Shown piece by piece: positions 1 to 5,862 of a DNA stretch of 7,915 bases. The DNA comes from an uncultured Oscillospiraceae bacterium (lineage in GTDB: Bacteria > Bacillota > Clostridia > Oscillospirales > Oscillospiraceae), in assembly GCA_910588625.1 (NCBI GenBank), contig CAJUQN010000112.1, positions 1 to 7,915 of the forward strand. The letters are read 5' to 3'. How positions within the stretch are numbered: the stretch's first letter is position 1; every line of letters starts with the position of its first letter. The position numbers and the translations under genes were made by a program. The notes under the pieces are model-generated. The model had not been told where the DNA came from. It did not search any database and saw only the letters and a program-made list of their open reading frames with translations.

Positions 1-309
1 CTTGGCGAAGGACCCGGCGGAGATGTTGCGGATGATGACCTCCAGGGGGACGATGTCCACCTTTTTCACGGCGGTCTCACGCTCGCTCAGTTCCTCCACA
101 AAGTGGGTGGGCACCCCCGCCTTTTCCAGCTGCTGCATGAGGAAGTTGGTCATCTGGTTGTTGATGGCTCCCTTGCCGGTGATGGTGCCCTTTTTCAGAC
201 CGTCAAAAGCGGTGGCGTCATCCTTGTAGGACACGATGACCACGTTGGGGTCCTCGGTGGAAAATACTTTCTTGGCTTTGCCCTCATAGAGCTGTTCTAC
301 CTTCTGCAT
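1..309 (-). CDS. purC: Phosphoribosylaminoimidazole-succinocarboxamide synthase (SAICAR synthetase), N-terminal part
   Basis: PurC joins CAIR and L-aspartate using ATP to make SAICAR in de novo purine synthesis, in the cytosol. The window holds the first 103 codons on the minus strand; the gene runs off the left edge, so no stop is seen, and the family is usually about 235 residues. The start is ATG at 307-309, with a GGAAAG-type ribosome binding site at about 321-327. The protein opens MQKVEQLYEGKAKKVF, the usual PurC start with its nucleotide-binding strand. It then has KDDATAFDG (about 29-37), GKGAINN (about 45-51) and the substrate-loop region EVIIRNISAGSFAK at the edge, all typical of the family. 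It lies 33 bp after the purE stop on the same strand, so the two are almost certainly one operon under the purE promoter and leader. Product identity is secure; only completeness is unknown. Confidence 0.96.
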   Translation of the reverse strand, partial: MQKVEQLYEGKAKKVFSTEDPNVVIVSYKDDATAFDGLKKGTITGKGAINNQMTNFLMQQLEKAGVPTHFVEELSERETAVKKVDIVPLEVIIRNISAGSFAK

Positions 310-342
310 AACGTAAAACTTCCTTTCAAAAGTATAGTTGAT

Positions 343-834
343 TTAGTCAAGCTCGGCTTGCAGTTTAGCCTCTTTTTCTGCGATCTGCGCGGCCATGCTC
401 TCCCGCGCTCCGTCCAGCTTTTCAGCCAGTGCATCGTCAGATACAGCCAAAATCTGGGCGGCCAGCACAGCGGCGTTTTTGGCCCCGTTGATGGCCACGG
501 TGGCCACAGGGATACCGCTGGGCATCTGCACGGTGGCAAGCAGGGCGTCCAGTCCGTCTATGGCCCCGCCCTTCATGGGGATGCCGATGACGGGCAGGGT
601 GGAGTTCCCGGCGAAAGCCCCGGCCAGGTGTGCAGCCATGCCGGCGGCACAAATCAGCACGCCAAAGCCGTTTTTTCGGGCGTTTTTTGCAAATTCCGCC
701 GCGGCGGCAGGGGTGCGGTGAGCACTCAAAATGTGGGCCTCATAGGGGATGCCGAAGTCCTTGAGCTGGGCGCAGGCCCCCTTGACCACCGGCCAGTCTG
801 AGTCGGAGCCCATGATGACGGCGACTTTTTTCAT
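343..834 (-). CDS. purE: 5-(carboxyamino)imidazole ribonucleotide mutase, class I PurE
   Basis: PurE moves the carboxyl group of N5-CAIR to make CAIR, the substrate of PurC encoded next door. The 163-residue length is normal for class I PurE, which forms a homo-octamer in the cytosol. Visible motifs are the N-terminal VAVIMGSDSDWPVV (phosphate-binding GSDSD at 9-13), SAHRTP (37-42, with conserved His39), AAHLAG (67-72, with conserved His69) and QMPSGIPVATVAI (103-115). The usual family form of the third motif is AAHLPG, so position 71 is Ala instead of Pro, a mild deviation. I chose ATG 832-834 over an in-frame ATG 33 bp upstream because a perfect AGGAGG (841-846) sits 6 nt before it and the protein then starts MKKVAVIMGSDSD, as the family does. 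The upstream ATG lies inside the leader terminator. Expression probably depends on the structured leader and terminator just upstream. Confidence 0.96.
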   Translation of the reverse strand: MKKVAVIMGSDSDWPVVKGACAQLKDFGIPYEAHILSAHRTPAAAAEFAKNARKNGFGVLICAAGMAAHLAGAFAGNSTLPVIGIPMKGGAIDGLDALLATVQMPSGIPVATVAINGAKNAAVLAAQILAVSDDALAEKLDGARESMAAQIAEKEAKLQAELD

Positions 835-840
835 AATGAC

Positions 841-846
841 CCTCCT
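841..846 (-). promoter_or_regulatory. purE ribosome binding site
   Basis: A perfect AGGAGG on the minus strand lies 6 nt before the ATG at 832-834. It fixes the purE start and rules out the in-frame ATG at 865-867. It lies just after the U-rich tract of the leader terminator, so terminated transcripts stop before reaching it. Confidence 0.85.
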
Positions 847-850
847 TTGG

Positions 851-884
851 AAAATAAAACAGGCCACCGCGTAAGGGCAGCCTG
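851..884 (-). terminator. Intrinsic terminator inside the purE leader
   Basis: On the minus strand CAGGCTGCC (884-876) pairs with GGTGGCCTG (868-860): 9 pairs including two G-U, with a 7-nt loop. TTTTATTTT (859-851) follows directly. The hairpin is downstream of the purE promoter and upstream of the purE ribosome binding site, so it can only act as a conditional terminator for purE-purC. Its 5' arm can instead pair with a segment near the start of the leader (see the leader entry). Confidence 0.8.
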
Positions 885-995
885 CTTCAATCAGTTGTCA
901 GAATTTGGACGCAGTGGTGCCATGGAGACGGAAACCCGGACGGACACGATAAAAACGCTCCAAAGCAGGCACCTCATTTCCAAATAGTCGAATAC

Positions 996-1024
996 ATTTT
1001 ATCGAAGAAAAAGGCAGAAATCAA
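996..1024 (-). promoter_or_regulatory. Sigma-A promoter of purE-purC
   Basis: On the minus strand the -35 box TTGATT (1024-1019) and -10 box TAAAAT (1001-996) are exactly 17 nt apart. The predicted start is near 988-989, just before the first helix strand of the leader, which supports both calls. It lies 69 bp past the stop of the glycosyltransferase gene, so the purine operon has its own promoter. No convincing PurR box is visible. Confidence 0.75.
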
Positions 1025-1093
1025 GGGCCTGACAGATTTTTGTAGGCTTGTACGATTTATAAGGACCTAGAGAGCCCGTCCATGGCAAAACGC

Positions 1094-2170
1094 TCAAAAC
1101 AGTCCGGCAACCTCCAGAATGCTGGATACCTGAGCGGCCCGCCCCGTCCAGGCGGAATCCCGGGCCATGGCACGCCTGCGGCGGGGGAGCCCAGGGTCCT
1201 CGCCGAAGGCCGCTTTGCAGCGCCGCAGGAAGCCTGGTCCGTCATAGGCGGTGGAGACCAGCTCAGGGATGGTCTCCAGCACGTCGGGGTCCACCACAGT
1301 GACGATGGGCCGTCCCGTGGCTAAGTATTCGTAGACCCGGATGGGCACCACGTCGCCGGGGCGGTCGAAGCGAATCAGGTCGAACAGCAGGTCACAGCGG
1401 TACAGGTAATCGGGTACATCCAGCGGATTCACCGGCCCGGTGAGCACGATGTTGTCCCTTCCCCGCAGCTGCTCCGCCGCGGGCTTTGTCACTCGGCCCA
1501 TGAGGACGAAGGTCCACTCCGGGCGGCGGTCCGCCGCATAGAGCAGCGGCTCCAAATCCAGCTGTCCGGTGACGCTGCCCAGCCGCCCCAGCACCCGCTG
1601 TCCCGGCAGGCCGGTCAGCTCGGGAGGGATGTTTCGTTGTTTTTGCTGGAACAGCACTGGGTTTACGCCGTTGGACAGAAGCGCGATGTTGTCATTGCAG
1701 GGGGACAGCCGTTTGATGAGCCCGAAGGAGGCGGCAAACACCACCTCGGAATGGCTGGCCAAATCGCTCTCCCACTCCAAAAATTCCTCGCTCCAGAAGC
1801 GGTGACAGTCGTATACCACCCCCCGATATGCCAGCTTGTCCAAAAACTGGGCGTGCAGGGGAGAGGCGCACCACAGCACCGGCTCCCGAAAATGGTGCTT
1901 TTCCATAACCTGTTGGATGAAATCCGCCGCCTTGTCCAGCCTGCGCCGCTGGAGGACCGAGGTCTCGTCCGGATAGGGCAGGGGGTTGGGCAGGGTATAG
2001 ACAGTGATATGGGCGCGGACCCTGCGCCCCTGCTCGGGCATGGGCGAGCCCTTTCTGGGTGCGGGCTCGAAAAATAGGATCTGAGCGTCCCCCAGCCGGG
2101 CCAGCAGCTGCTGGGTGCGGTCCGGACGTGCCCGCCAGGGGGCATAGGCCAGACATACGATCTGCTTCAT
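1094..2170 (-). CDS. GT-B glycosyltransferase, TuaH-like/GT4-like, probable cell-surface polymer synthesis
   Basis: This 358-residue soluble protein has the two-Rossmann GT-B layout. It starts MKQIVCLAYAPW; the N-terminal domain ends near VVYDCHRFWSEEF (118-130), and the linker carries SNGVNP (166-171). The nucleotide-sugar-binding domain begins near VLGRLGSV (193-200), has FVLMGRV (221-227) and ends in VVPIRVYEYLATGRPIV (274-290), where Glu281 is the probable donor-contacting acid. The phrases YDC, NGVN and KVYEYLA/RVYEYLATGRP are typical of TuaH-like teichuronic-acid-type transferases. There is no signal peptide or membrane segment, so it should act on the inner membrane face. The start ATG 2168-2170 has GGAGGTG at 2175-2181. 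It begins 27 bp after the csaB stop on the same strand, so it is the second gene of the csaB operon. Donor and acceptor sugars cannot be read from sequence. No clear terminator follows it. Confidence 0.85.
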   Translation of the reverse strand: MKQIVCLAYAPWRARPDRTQQLLARLGDAQILFFEPAPRKGSPMPEQGRRVRAHITVYTLPNPLPYPDETSVLQRRRLDKAADFIQQVMEKHHFREPVLWCASPLHAQFLDKLAYRGVVYDCHRFWSEEFLEWESDLASHSEVVFAASFGLIKRLSPCNDNIALLSNGVNPVLFQQKQRNIPPELTGLPGQRVLGRLGSVTGQLDLEPLLYAADRRPEWTFVLMGRVTKPAAEQLRGRDNIVLTGPVNPLDVPDYLYRCDLLFDLIRFDRPGDVVPIRVYEYLATGRPIVTVVDPDVLETIPELVSTAYDGPGFLRRCKAAFGEDPGLPRRRRAMARDSAWTGRAAQVSSILEVAGLF

Positions 2171-2197
2171 GGGACACCTCCGGGTTTGAGGATTTTT

Positions 2198-4432
2198 CTA
2201 TTTGGCCAGCAGCTTTGCTGCGGCCTGACTGTTCTCCCGCTCCAACTGGACGAGCCGGGCGGTCTTTTCCTCCAGGGACTGGCCGTCCTGGCGGCGCTGG
2301 GCGGCGGCGTCGATGAGAGAGCACAGCAACTCAGGCGTGACCTGGTCCAGCTGAGCGTAGAGGTCCTGACCTGCGTCGTCCAGAAAGGCGCTGACCTTGG
2401 GGTCGTATATCACCCCCACCAGGGGTACTCCCCGGACAGCGGCGAAGATCAGCGCATGGAGCCGCATGGAGAGGGCCACATCCATCCGGGCGGATAGAGC
2501 GATGGCAAGCTCCGTACTGGGGGAGGAGGCGAGCAGGTGGACCGGGGCGCTCTGAAGCTGGCCGGCCACCTTTTGGGCAGCGGCGGCGTCCAGTTTTCCC
2601 TCGATGGGGATGAATACGGGAATCAGGTCATAGCGCTGATAGGCGTAGTCCACGGCGGCAGCGAAGGCGGGAACCTTTTCATCAAAACCCGGCCAGGGGC
2701 GGACGGTGACGCCCAGATACCGCTGTCCCTTTCGGGGGTGGAGGCCGATCTCCTCCAACAGGGCGTCCGCCGCCTGGGGCGGCGCGGCGGGGAGGGTGAC
2801 GGCGGGGTCCGCCGCCAGGATGATCTGGGGACGGCTGACGCCCAGGGCCTTGAGCTCGTCGATGGAAGCGCTGTCCCGGGTGGTGATGATGTCCACGGAC
2901 TGGTCGATGACTCTGCCCGTCTTTTTGCGGTTGCGGGGGACGCGGATGGGGCCGATGCCGCAGCCGTACATCATCACTTTGCAGCCCAGCCGCTTGGCGG
3001 CGGACAGGGTGAACAGATAAAACCACAGGGAGCGGTAGCTGGTCACGTCCTGGACCAGGGAGCCGCCGCCGTTGATATACAGCTTGCTTTTCGCCATTTT
3101 CCGGCAGAAGGCGGGGACGTTGAAGGTGTAGACAGCCCCCACCCGGTGGCGCAGGCGGGTGGCTTTTGGTTTGCGGGTCATAATCCAGATGGGCAGGTCG
3201 GAGTCGAGGGTCCGCATCTCGGTAACGAGGGCCTGCAAAATGGCTTCGTCTCCGGCGTTGCCCCGGCCGTAGGCCCCGCAGATCACCACGCCGTCCCGCT
3301 TGCGCTCCTGTTTCCGCTTCTGGCGGCGGAGGATGGCGTTGTAGATGGCCAGCTGGCGGTAAATGGTGCTTTCGATGGAAAATTCTGTACGGCCCTTTTC
3401 CAAAAGCTGCTGGCCCAGACGGCGGCGCAGGCCGGCGTCTCCGGCCAGGGAGGCCAGGTGACGGCCCAGGGCCTCATGGTCCCGGGGCTGGAACAGCAGA
3501 CCGGTGACGTGGCTCTGGATGAGGAATGGTACGCCGCCCACCTGGCTGGCCACTGTGGGCAGGGCAAACCTGGCTCCCTCGGTGAGGGCATAGGGGAAGG
3601 TCTCCGACAAGGAGGTGAGGGTGTTGATGTCCAGCGCGTTGTAAAAACTGTCGGTGTCGGACAGCCACCCGGCAAAGCAAACCTCGCCCGCCACGCCCAG
3701 CTCAGCGGCGAGCTGTCTGAGCATGGCCTCGTCCTGGCCCTCTCCAGCGATCATCAGGCGAAGCTGAGGCTGGGTCTTGTGGGCGATGGCAAAGCCCCGC
3801 AGCAGGGTGCCCATGTCCTTCACCGGGTTGAGCCGGGCGGCGATGCCCGCGATGACCACGTTGTCCGGCCAGTCCAGCCCCAGGCTGTCCAGAAATTCCC
3901 GGCGGCTGAGGGCGGGGGTGCGGGGGGTGAAGTCGATGCCGTTGTAGATGGCAAACATCTGCTGGGGGTCAAAGCCCCGGCTGATGAGCAGGTCGCCCAT
4001 GGCGTCGGACACGCCAATTTTGTAGGGAATGCGCCGCAAGGCCCAGGCGTTGAGGTTCCCATAGGTCAGCGCGGACAGGGGGCGGCCCATATAGTCCAGC
4101 TTCGGGTCGGAATGGACGGTGGTGACCACGGGCAGGCCGGTGGACCGGCGGAGGAGCGCTCCCATCAGGTTGCCCCTGGCCCCGTGGCAGTGGATGATGT
4201 CATAGCCCTCCTTGGCAATCTTCTCCCGCAGGGGCTTCAACGCGGCCAGAGGGTTCCGGCTTGCCATCACATCCACGTGGATGCCCAGGGCCCGGGCTTC
4301 CTCGGTGAAGGGACCGTCGGTAAAGCAGACCATATCTGCCTGGATGTGCTGATTTAATCCCTGAAGCAGGGAATGAACGTGGGTTTTGGCCCCGCCGGTG
4401 TCTCCGCCGCTGATCAAATGGATGACTTTCAT
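2198..4432 (-). CDS. csaB: GT4 glycosyltransferase-CsaB polysaccharide pyruvyl transferase fusion
   Basis: This 744-residue protein holds two enzymes in one frame. Residues 1 to about 370 are a GT4 glycosyltransferase: GGDTGGAKTHVHSLL (9-23), IHCHGARGNLMG (80-91), YNGIDF (163-168), ARLNPVKD (199-206), IAGEGQDE (228-235) and the EX7E motif with Glu277 and Glu285. A basic linker (about 368-380) leads to a CsaB domain: VVICGAYGRGNAGDEAIL (382-399), INGGGSLVQD (453-462), GCGIGP (490-495), TVRPWPGFDE (576-585) and SMRLHALIFAAVRGVP (655-670), whose RLH carries the conserved catalytic-type His659. Family knowledge: CsaB adds pyruvate ketals from PEP to secondary wall polymer, which SLH-domain proteins then bind. 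A charged, probably coiled tail (715-744) follows. The start ATG 4430-4432 has GGGAGGT at 4437-4443; an in-frame ATG 30 bp upstream lacks one. It is first in its operon, and usual CsaB proteins have only the second domain (about 350-370 residues). Confidence 0.92.
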   Translation of the reverse strand: MKVIHLISGGDTGGAKTHVHSLLQGLNQHIQADMVCFTDGPFTEEARALGIHVDVMASRNPLAALKPLREKIAKEGYDIIHCHGARGNLMGALLRRSTGLPVVTTVHSDPKLDYMGRPLSALTYGNLNAWALRRIPYKIGVSDAMGDLLISRGFDPQQMFAIYNGIDFTPRTPALSRREFLDSLGLDWPDNVVIAGIAARLNPVKDMGTLLRGFAIAHKTQPQLRLMIAGEGQDEAMLRQLAAELGVAGEVCFAGWLSDTDSFYNALDINTLTSLSETFPYALTEGARFALPTVASQVGGVPFLIQSHVTGLLFQPRDHEALGRHLASLAGDAGLRRRLGQQLLEKGRTEFSIESTIYRQLAIYNAILRRQKRKQERKRDGVVICGAYGRGNAGDEAILQALVTEMRTLDSDLPIWIMTRKPKATRLRHRVGAVYTFNVPAFCRKMAKSKLYINGGGSLVQDVTSYRSLWFYLFTLSAAKRLGCKVMMYGCGIGPIRVPRNRKKTGRVIDQSVDIITTRDSASIDELKALGVSRPQIILAADPAVTLPAAPPQAADALLEEIGLHPRKGQRYLGVTVRPWPGFDEKVPAFAAAVDYAYQRYDLIPVFIPIEGKLDAAAAQKVAGQLQSAPVHLLASSPSTELAIALSARMDVALSMRLHALIFAAVRGVPLVGVIYDPKVSAFLDDAGQDLYAQLDQVTPELLCSLIDAAAQRRQDGQSLEEKTARLVQLERENSQAAAKLLAK

Positions 4433-4436
4433 ATGG

Positions 4437-4443
4437 ACCTCCC
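4437..4443 (-). promoter_or_regulatory. csaB ribosome binding site
   Basis: GGGAGGT on the minus strand lies 4 nt before ATG 4430-4432. It decides this start over the in-frame ATG at 4460-4462, which has no comparable site. The resulting protein begins MKVIHLISGGDTGG, the normal first strand and glycine loop of GT4 enzymes. Confidence 0.85.
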
Positions 4444-4474
4444 ATAAATAGCTTGCGTTCAAGCGAGGAATGGG

Positions 4475-4503
4475 TTAAAATTACAGAGCATACCTATTAT
4501 ACA
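4475..4503 (+). promoter_or_regulatory. Possible promoter of the PAP2 phosphatase gene, overlapping the csaB promoter
   Basis: On the plus strand TTAAAA (4475-4480), 17 nt, TATACA (4498-4503) is a weak sigma-A match; TATTAT at 4495-4500 is an alternative -10. Either lies on the same bases as the csaB -10 on the other strand. The match is modest, so this is tentative, but no better candidate lies between 4463 and the start at 4542. Confidence 0.35.
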
Positions 4504-4524
4504 TACCTTTGGCCCCAGGGTCAA
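4496..4524 (-). promoter_or_regulatory. Sigma-A promoter of the csaB operon
   Basis: On the minus strand the -35 box TTGACC (4524-4519) and -10 box TATAAT (4501-4496) are separated by exactly 17 nt, near consensus. The predicted start is close to 4489, giving a leader of about 57 nt before csaB. The same bases form the region just upstream of the divergent phosphatase gene, so the two genes share control DNA. Confidence 0.85.
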
Positions 4525-4541
4525 GGTCAGGAGGGATAAGG

Positions 4542-5108
4542 ATGCCGGATATCATTCAACAATTCGACGAGCAGGCCCTGGTGTGGATTGCGGAGAACGT
4601 CCGCTGTGCTCTGCTGGACCCGTTTATGAAGCTGTATACCCAGCTGGGCAACACAGGGGTGCTGTTCATCGTGCTGGGAATTCTGATGCTGTTCTTCAAG
4701 CGGACAAGAAAGGCGGGCTTTTCCGCGCTGTGCGCTATGCTCATCGGGCTGATCGTGGTGAACTTCACCATCAAGCCTCTGGTGTCCCGGCCAAGGCCCT
4801 GGCTGGTCATTGAGAATTTTATCAACCTGACGCCAGAGCATGACCCCAATTCCTTCCCGTCGGGACACACCAACGCCGCCTTTGCCTTTGCCCTGGCGGT
4901 CTGTATGTCCGCGCCCAGGCGGTGGATGAAGGTCGCGGCGGTGTGCATGGCAGTGGTGATGGGCCTGTCCCGGCTTTACGTGGGAGTCCACTTCCCCAGC
5001 GATGTGCTGATGGGGGCGGTGATCGGCTCCCTGTGCGGCCTGGCGGGGGCGTGGGTCATCAGGAAGGTGTGGGACCGCCTTCCCGCCCGCCTGCGAGGTC
5101 AAGAATGA
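4542..5108 (+). CDS. PAP2-family membrane lipid phosphatase, probable undecaprenyl-diphosphatase (BcrC-like)
   Basis: This 188-residue integral membrane protein carries all three signature motifs of the PAP2/type 2 phosphatidic acid phosphatase family. They are KX6RP as KPLVSRPRP (78-86), PSGH (106-109) and SRX5HX3D as SRLYVGVHFPSD (143-154), with catalytic His109 and His150 and Asp154. Hydrophobic segments lie near 38-52, 58-76, 110-123, 130-141 and 155-174, so the active site should face outward at the membrane. BcrC-like members release phosphate from undecaprenyl diphosphate to recycle the carrier used by wall polymer synthesis. Other members act on phosphatidate or phosphatidylglycerol phosphate, so the exact lipid is inferred. 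The start ATG 4542-4544 follows AGGAGGG (4529-4535); an in-frame TTG 33 bp upstream is disfavoured. It is divergent from the csaB operon, consistent with an envelope role, and its last 50 bp overlap the convergent tcdA gene. Confidence 0.9.
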   Translation: MPDIIQQFDEQALVWIAENVRCALLDPFMKLYTQLGNTGVLFIVLGILMLFFKRTRKAGFSALCAMLIGLIVVNFTIKPLVSRPRPWLVIENFINLTPEHDPNSFPSGHTNAAFAFALAVCMSAPRRWMKVAAVCMAVVMGLSRLYVGVHFPSDVLMGAVIGSLCGLAGAWVIRKVWDRLPARLRGQE

Positions 5109-5796
5109 CGGCCTGAGCCAGCAGCAGCCCCGCTGCGGCGGGCACCCATATGGCACTGGCTGGGATGGAACGCCGTCCCGGTGGCGGCGCCTCGTTCCCA
5201 TCCTCAGCGTTGAAGGCCAACTCAGGGGAAAACACCACTTTGTGGTGGGGGATGCCCCGTTTACGCAGCTCCTTGCGCACCACTCTTGCCAGGGGGCATC
5301 CCTCAGTCTGGGAGATGTCGGTGATGCGAAGCTGCTGAGCGTCCCGCTTGTTTCCGGTGCCCAGGGCGGAAATGATGGGGATGCCCCGCTGATGTGCTGT
5401 CTGGATCAGGTCCAGCTTGCAGCTTACCAAGTCTATGGCGTCCACGATGTAGTCGTAACGGGCGGAAAAAAATTTCTCCCGGCTGTCCGCCTCATAGCGG
5501 ATGGCCAGCGGGTGGAGGACACAGTCCGGTGAAATATCCCGAAGGCGCAGGGCGGTGGCCTGCGCCTTTTCCATGCCCACGGTGGACCACAGCGCGGCGT
5601 CCTGCCGGTTAATATTGCTGACGGAGATGGTGTCCTGATCCGCCAGTGTCAGCTCCCCCACGCCGGAACGGCACAGGGCCTCGGTGCACCAGCCGCCCAC
5701 GCCGCCCAGCCCCAGCACAGCCACATGACTGTTCCTCAGGCGCTCCATGGCGGGGGCGCCCAGCAGCATTTGGGTGCGGATGAATTGCTCGTCCAT
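5059..5796 (-). CDS. tcdA: tRNA threonylcarbamoyladenosine dehydratase (TcdA/CsdL, ThiF/E1-like family)
   Basis: TcdA uses ATP to cyclise t6A at position 37 of ANN-decoding tRNAs into ct6A, in the cytosol. The 245-residue length fits bacterial TcdA/YrvM. The E1-like Rossmann fold is clear: VAVLGLGGVGGWCTEAL (25-41) with the glycine loop, ADQDTISVSNINRQ (52-65) with the ATP-contacting Asn and Arg, and DAIDLVSCK (119-127) with the Asp/Lys pair typical of the family. TEGCPLARVVRKELRKRG (164-181) and VVFSPE (187-192) match the TcdA-specific C-terminal half. No C-terminal zinc CxxC pairs of MoeB/ThiF type are seen, which favours TcdA. The start ATG 5794-5796 is preceded at 5801-5806 by GGAGGT; an in-frame ATG at 5806-5808 overlaps that site and is rejected. 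It lies downstream of the foldase gene with a strong terminator between, and its 3' end overlaps the PAP2 gene. Confidence 0.93.
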   Translation of the reverse strand: MDEQFIRTQMLLGAPAMERLRNSHVAVLGLGGVGGWCTEALCRSGVGELTLADQDTISVSNINRQDAALWSTVGMEKAQATALRLRDISPDCVLHPLAIRYEADSREKFFSARYDYIVDAIDLVSCKLDLIQTAHQRGIPIISALGTGNKRDAQQLRITDISQTEGCPLARVVRKELRKRGIPHHKVVFSPELAFNAEDGNEAPPPGRRSIPASAIWVPAAAGLLLAQAVILDLAGGREGGPTPS

Positions 5797-5800
5797 AAAG

Positions 5801-5806
5801 ACCTCC
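5801..5806 (-). promoter_or_regulatory. tcdA ribosome binding site, deciding the start
   Basis: GGAGGT on the minus strand ends 4 nt before ATG 5794-5796. The upstream in-frame ATG (5806-5808) shares its G with this site and has no site of its own. The site directly abuts the U-tract of the preceding terminator. Confidence 0.8.
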
Positions 5807-5808
5807 AT

Positions 5809-5844
5809 AAAAAACAGGGCCGGGCGACTGCCCGACCCTGTTTT
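5809..5844 (-). terminator. Strong intrinsic terminator between the foldase gene and tcdA
   Basis: ACAGGG (5814-5819) and CGGGC (5821-5825) pair with GCCCG (5830-5834) and CCCTGT (5836-5841): 11 pairs with one C-A mismatch and a 4-nt loop, extendable by three A-T pairs. On the minus strand the stem is followed by six T (5814-5809). It sits 18 bp past the foldase stop. The plus-strand side also has a short T run (5841-5844), so it may work in both directions, although no plus-strand gene ends here. Confidence 0.88.
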
Positions 5845-5862
5845 CGTTCGACCGATTATTTT

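Larger units (their letters stand above)
835..988 (-). promoter_or_regulatory. Structured purE-purC mRNA leader, candidate riboswitch or attenuator
   Basis: The predicted RNA starts near 988 and runs to the purE start. A nested helix forms early: ATTTGGA (985-979) with TCCAAAT (909-903); GGTGCC (973-968) with GGCACC (921-916); and TGGAGCG (962-956) with CGTCTCCA (930-923, one bulged T), closing a roughly 25-nt loop. A 15-nt spacer leads to an intrinsic terminator at 884-851. GCCTGCTT (970-963), part of the folded domain, is perfectly complementary over 8 nt to AAGCAGGC (887-880), which contains the 5' arm of the terminator. The two pairings exclude each other: the folded upstream domain should free the terminator (OFF), and its opening should allow antitermination (ON). 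This is the layout of a purine-sensing OFF switch. I do not see the guanine/adenine, PRPP (ykkC), ZTP or THF aptamer consensus. The helices are seen directly; ligand and mechanism are inference. Confidence 0.7.

Noticed and set aside
103..801. A 232-codon plus-strand open frame opposite purE and purC
   Set aside because: It is antisense to two clear family members on the minus strand, spans their intergenic gap, and gives a low-complexity product without motifs.
903..925. T-box-like text in the purE leader (TGGCACC followed by CTGCG)
   Set aside because: It resembles the TGGNACCGCG antiterminator motif of T-box leaders. However, the predicted RNA has too little sequence upstream for a Stem I and specifier loop, and purE is not an amino-acid or tRNA-ligase gene.
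856..988. Purine (guanine/adenine), PRPP (ykkC), ZTP or THF riboswitch upstream of purE
   Set aside because: These are the classes expected before purE, but I could not find their conserved junction or loop sequences by eye. The leader is therefore reported without a class; a covariance-model search could still change this.
985..1010. PurR box near the purE promoter
   Set aside because: TTCG occurs twice around the -10 region, but neither copy fits the CCGAAC-type box in a paired arrangement.
1020..1052. Possible terminator after the second glycosyltransferase gene
   Set aside because: CAA plus GCCT can pair with AGGC plus TTG, but only 7 bp with a 2-nt bulge and a 13-nt loop, and no proper T-tract follows. 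It also overlaps the purE -35 box, so I do not call it.
2537..4357. A 606-codon open frame on the plus strand, opposite csaB
   Set aside because: It is the exact antisense of a gene with complete recognisable motifs. Its product is a Gly/Val/Gln/His-rich string with no family pattern, and there is no suitable ribosome binding site. Long antisense frames are expected in GC-rich genes with strong third-position bias.
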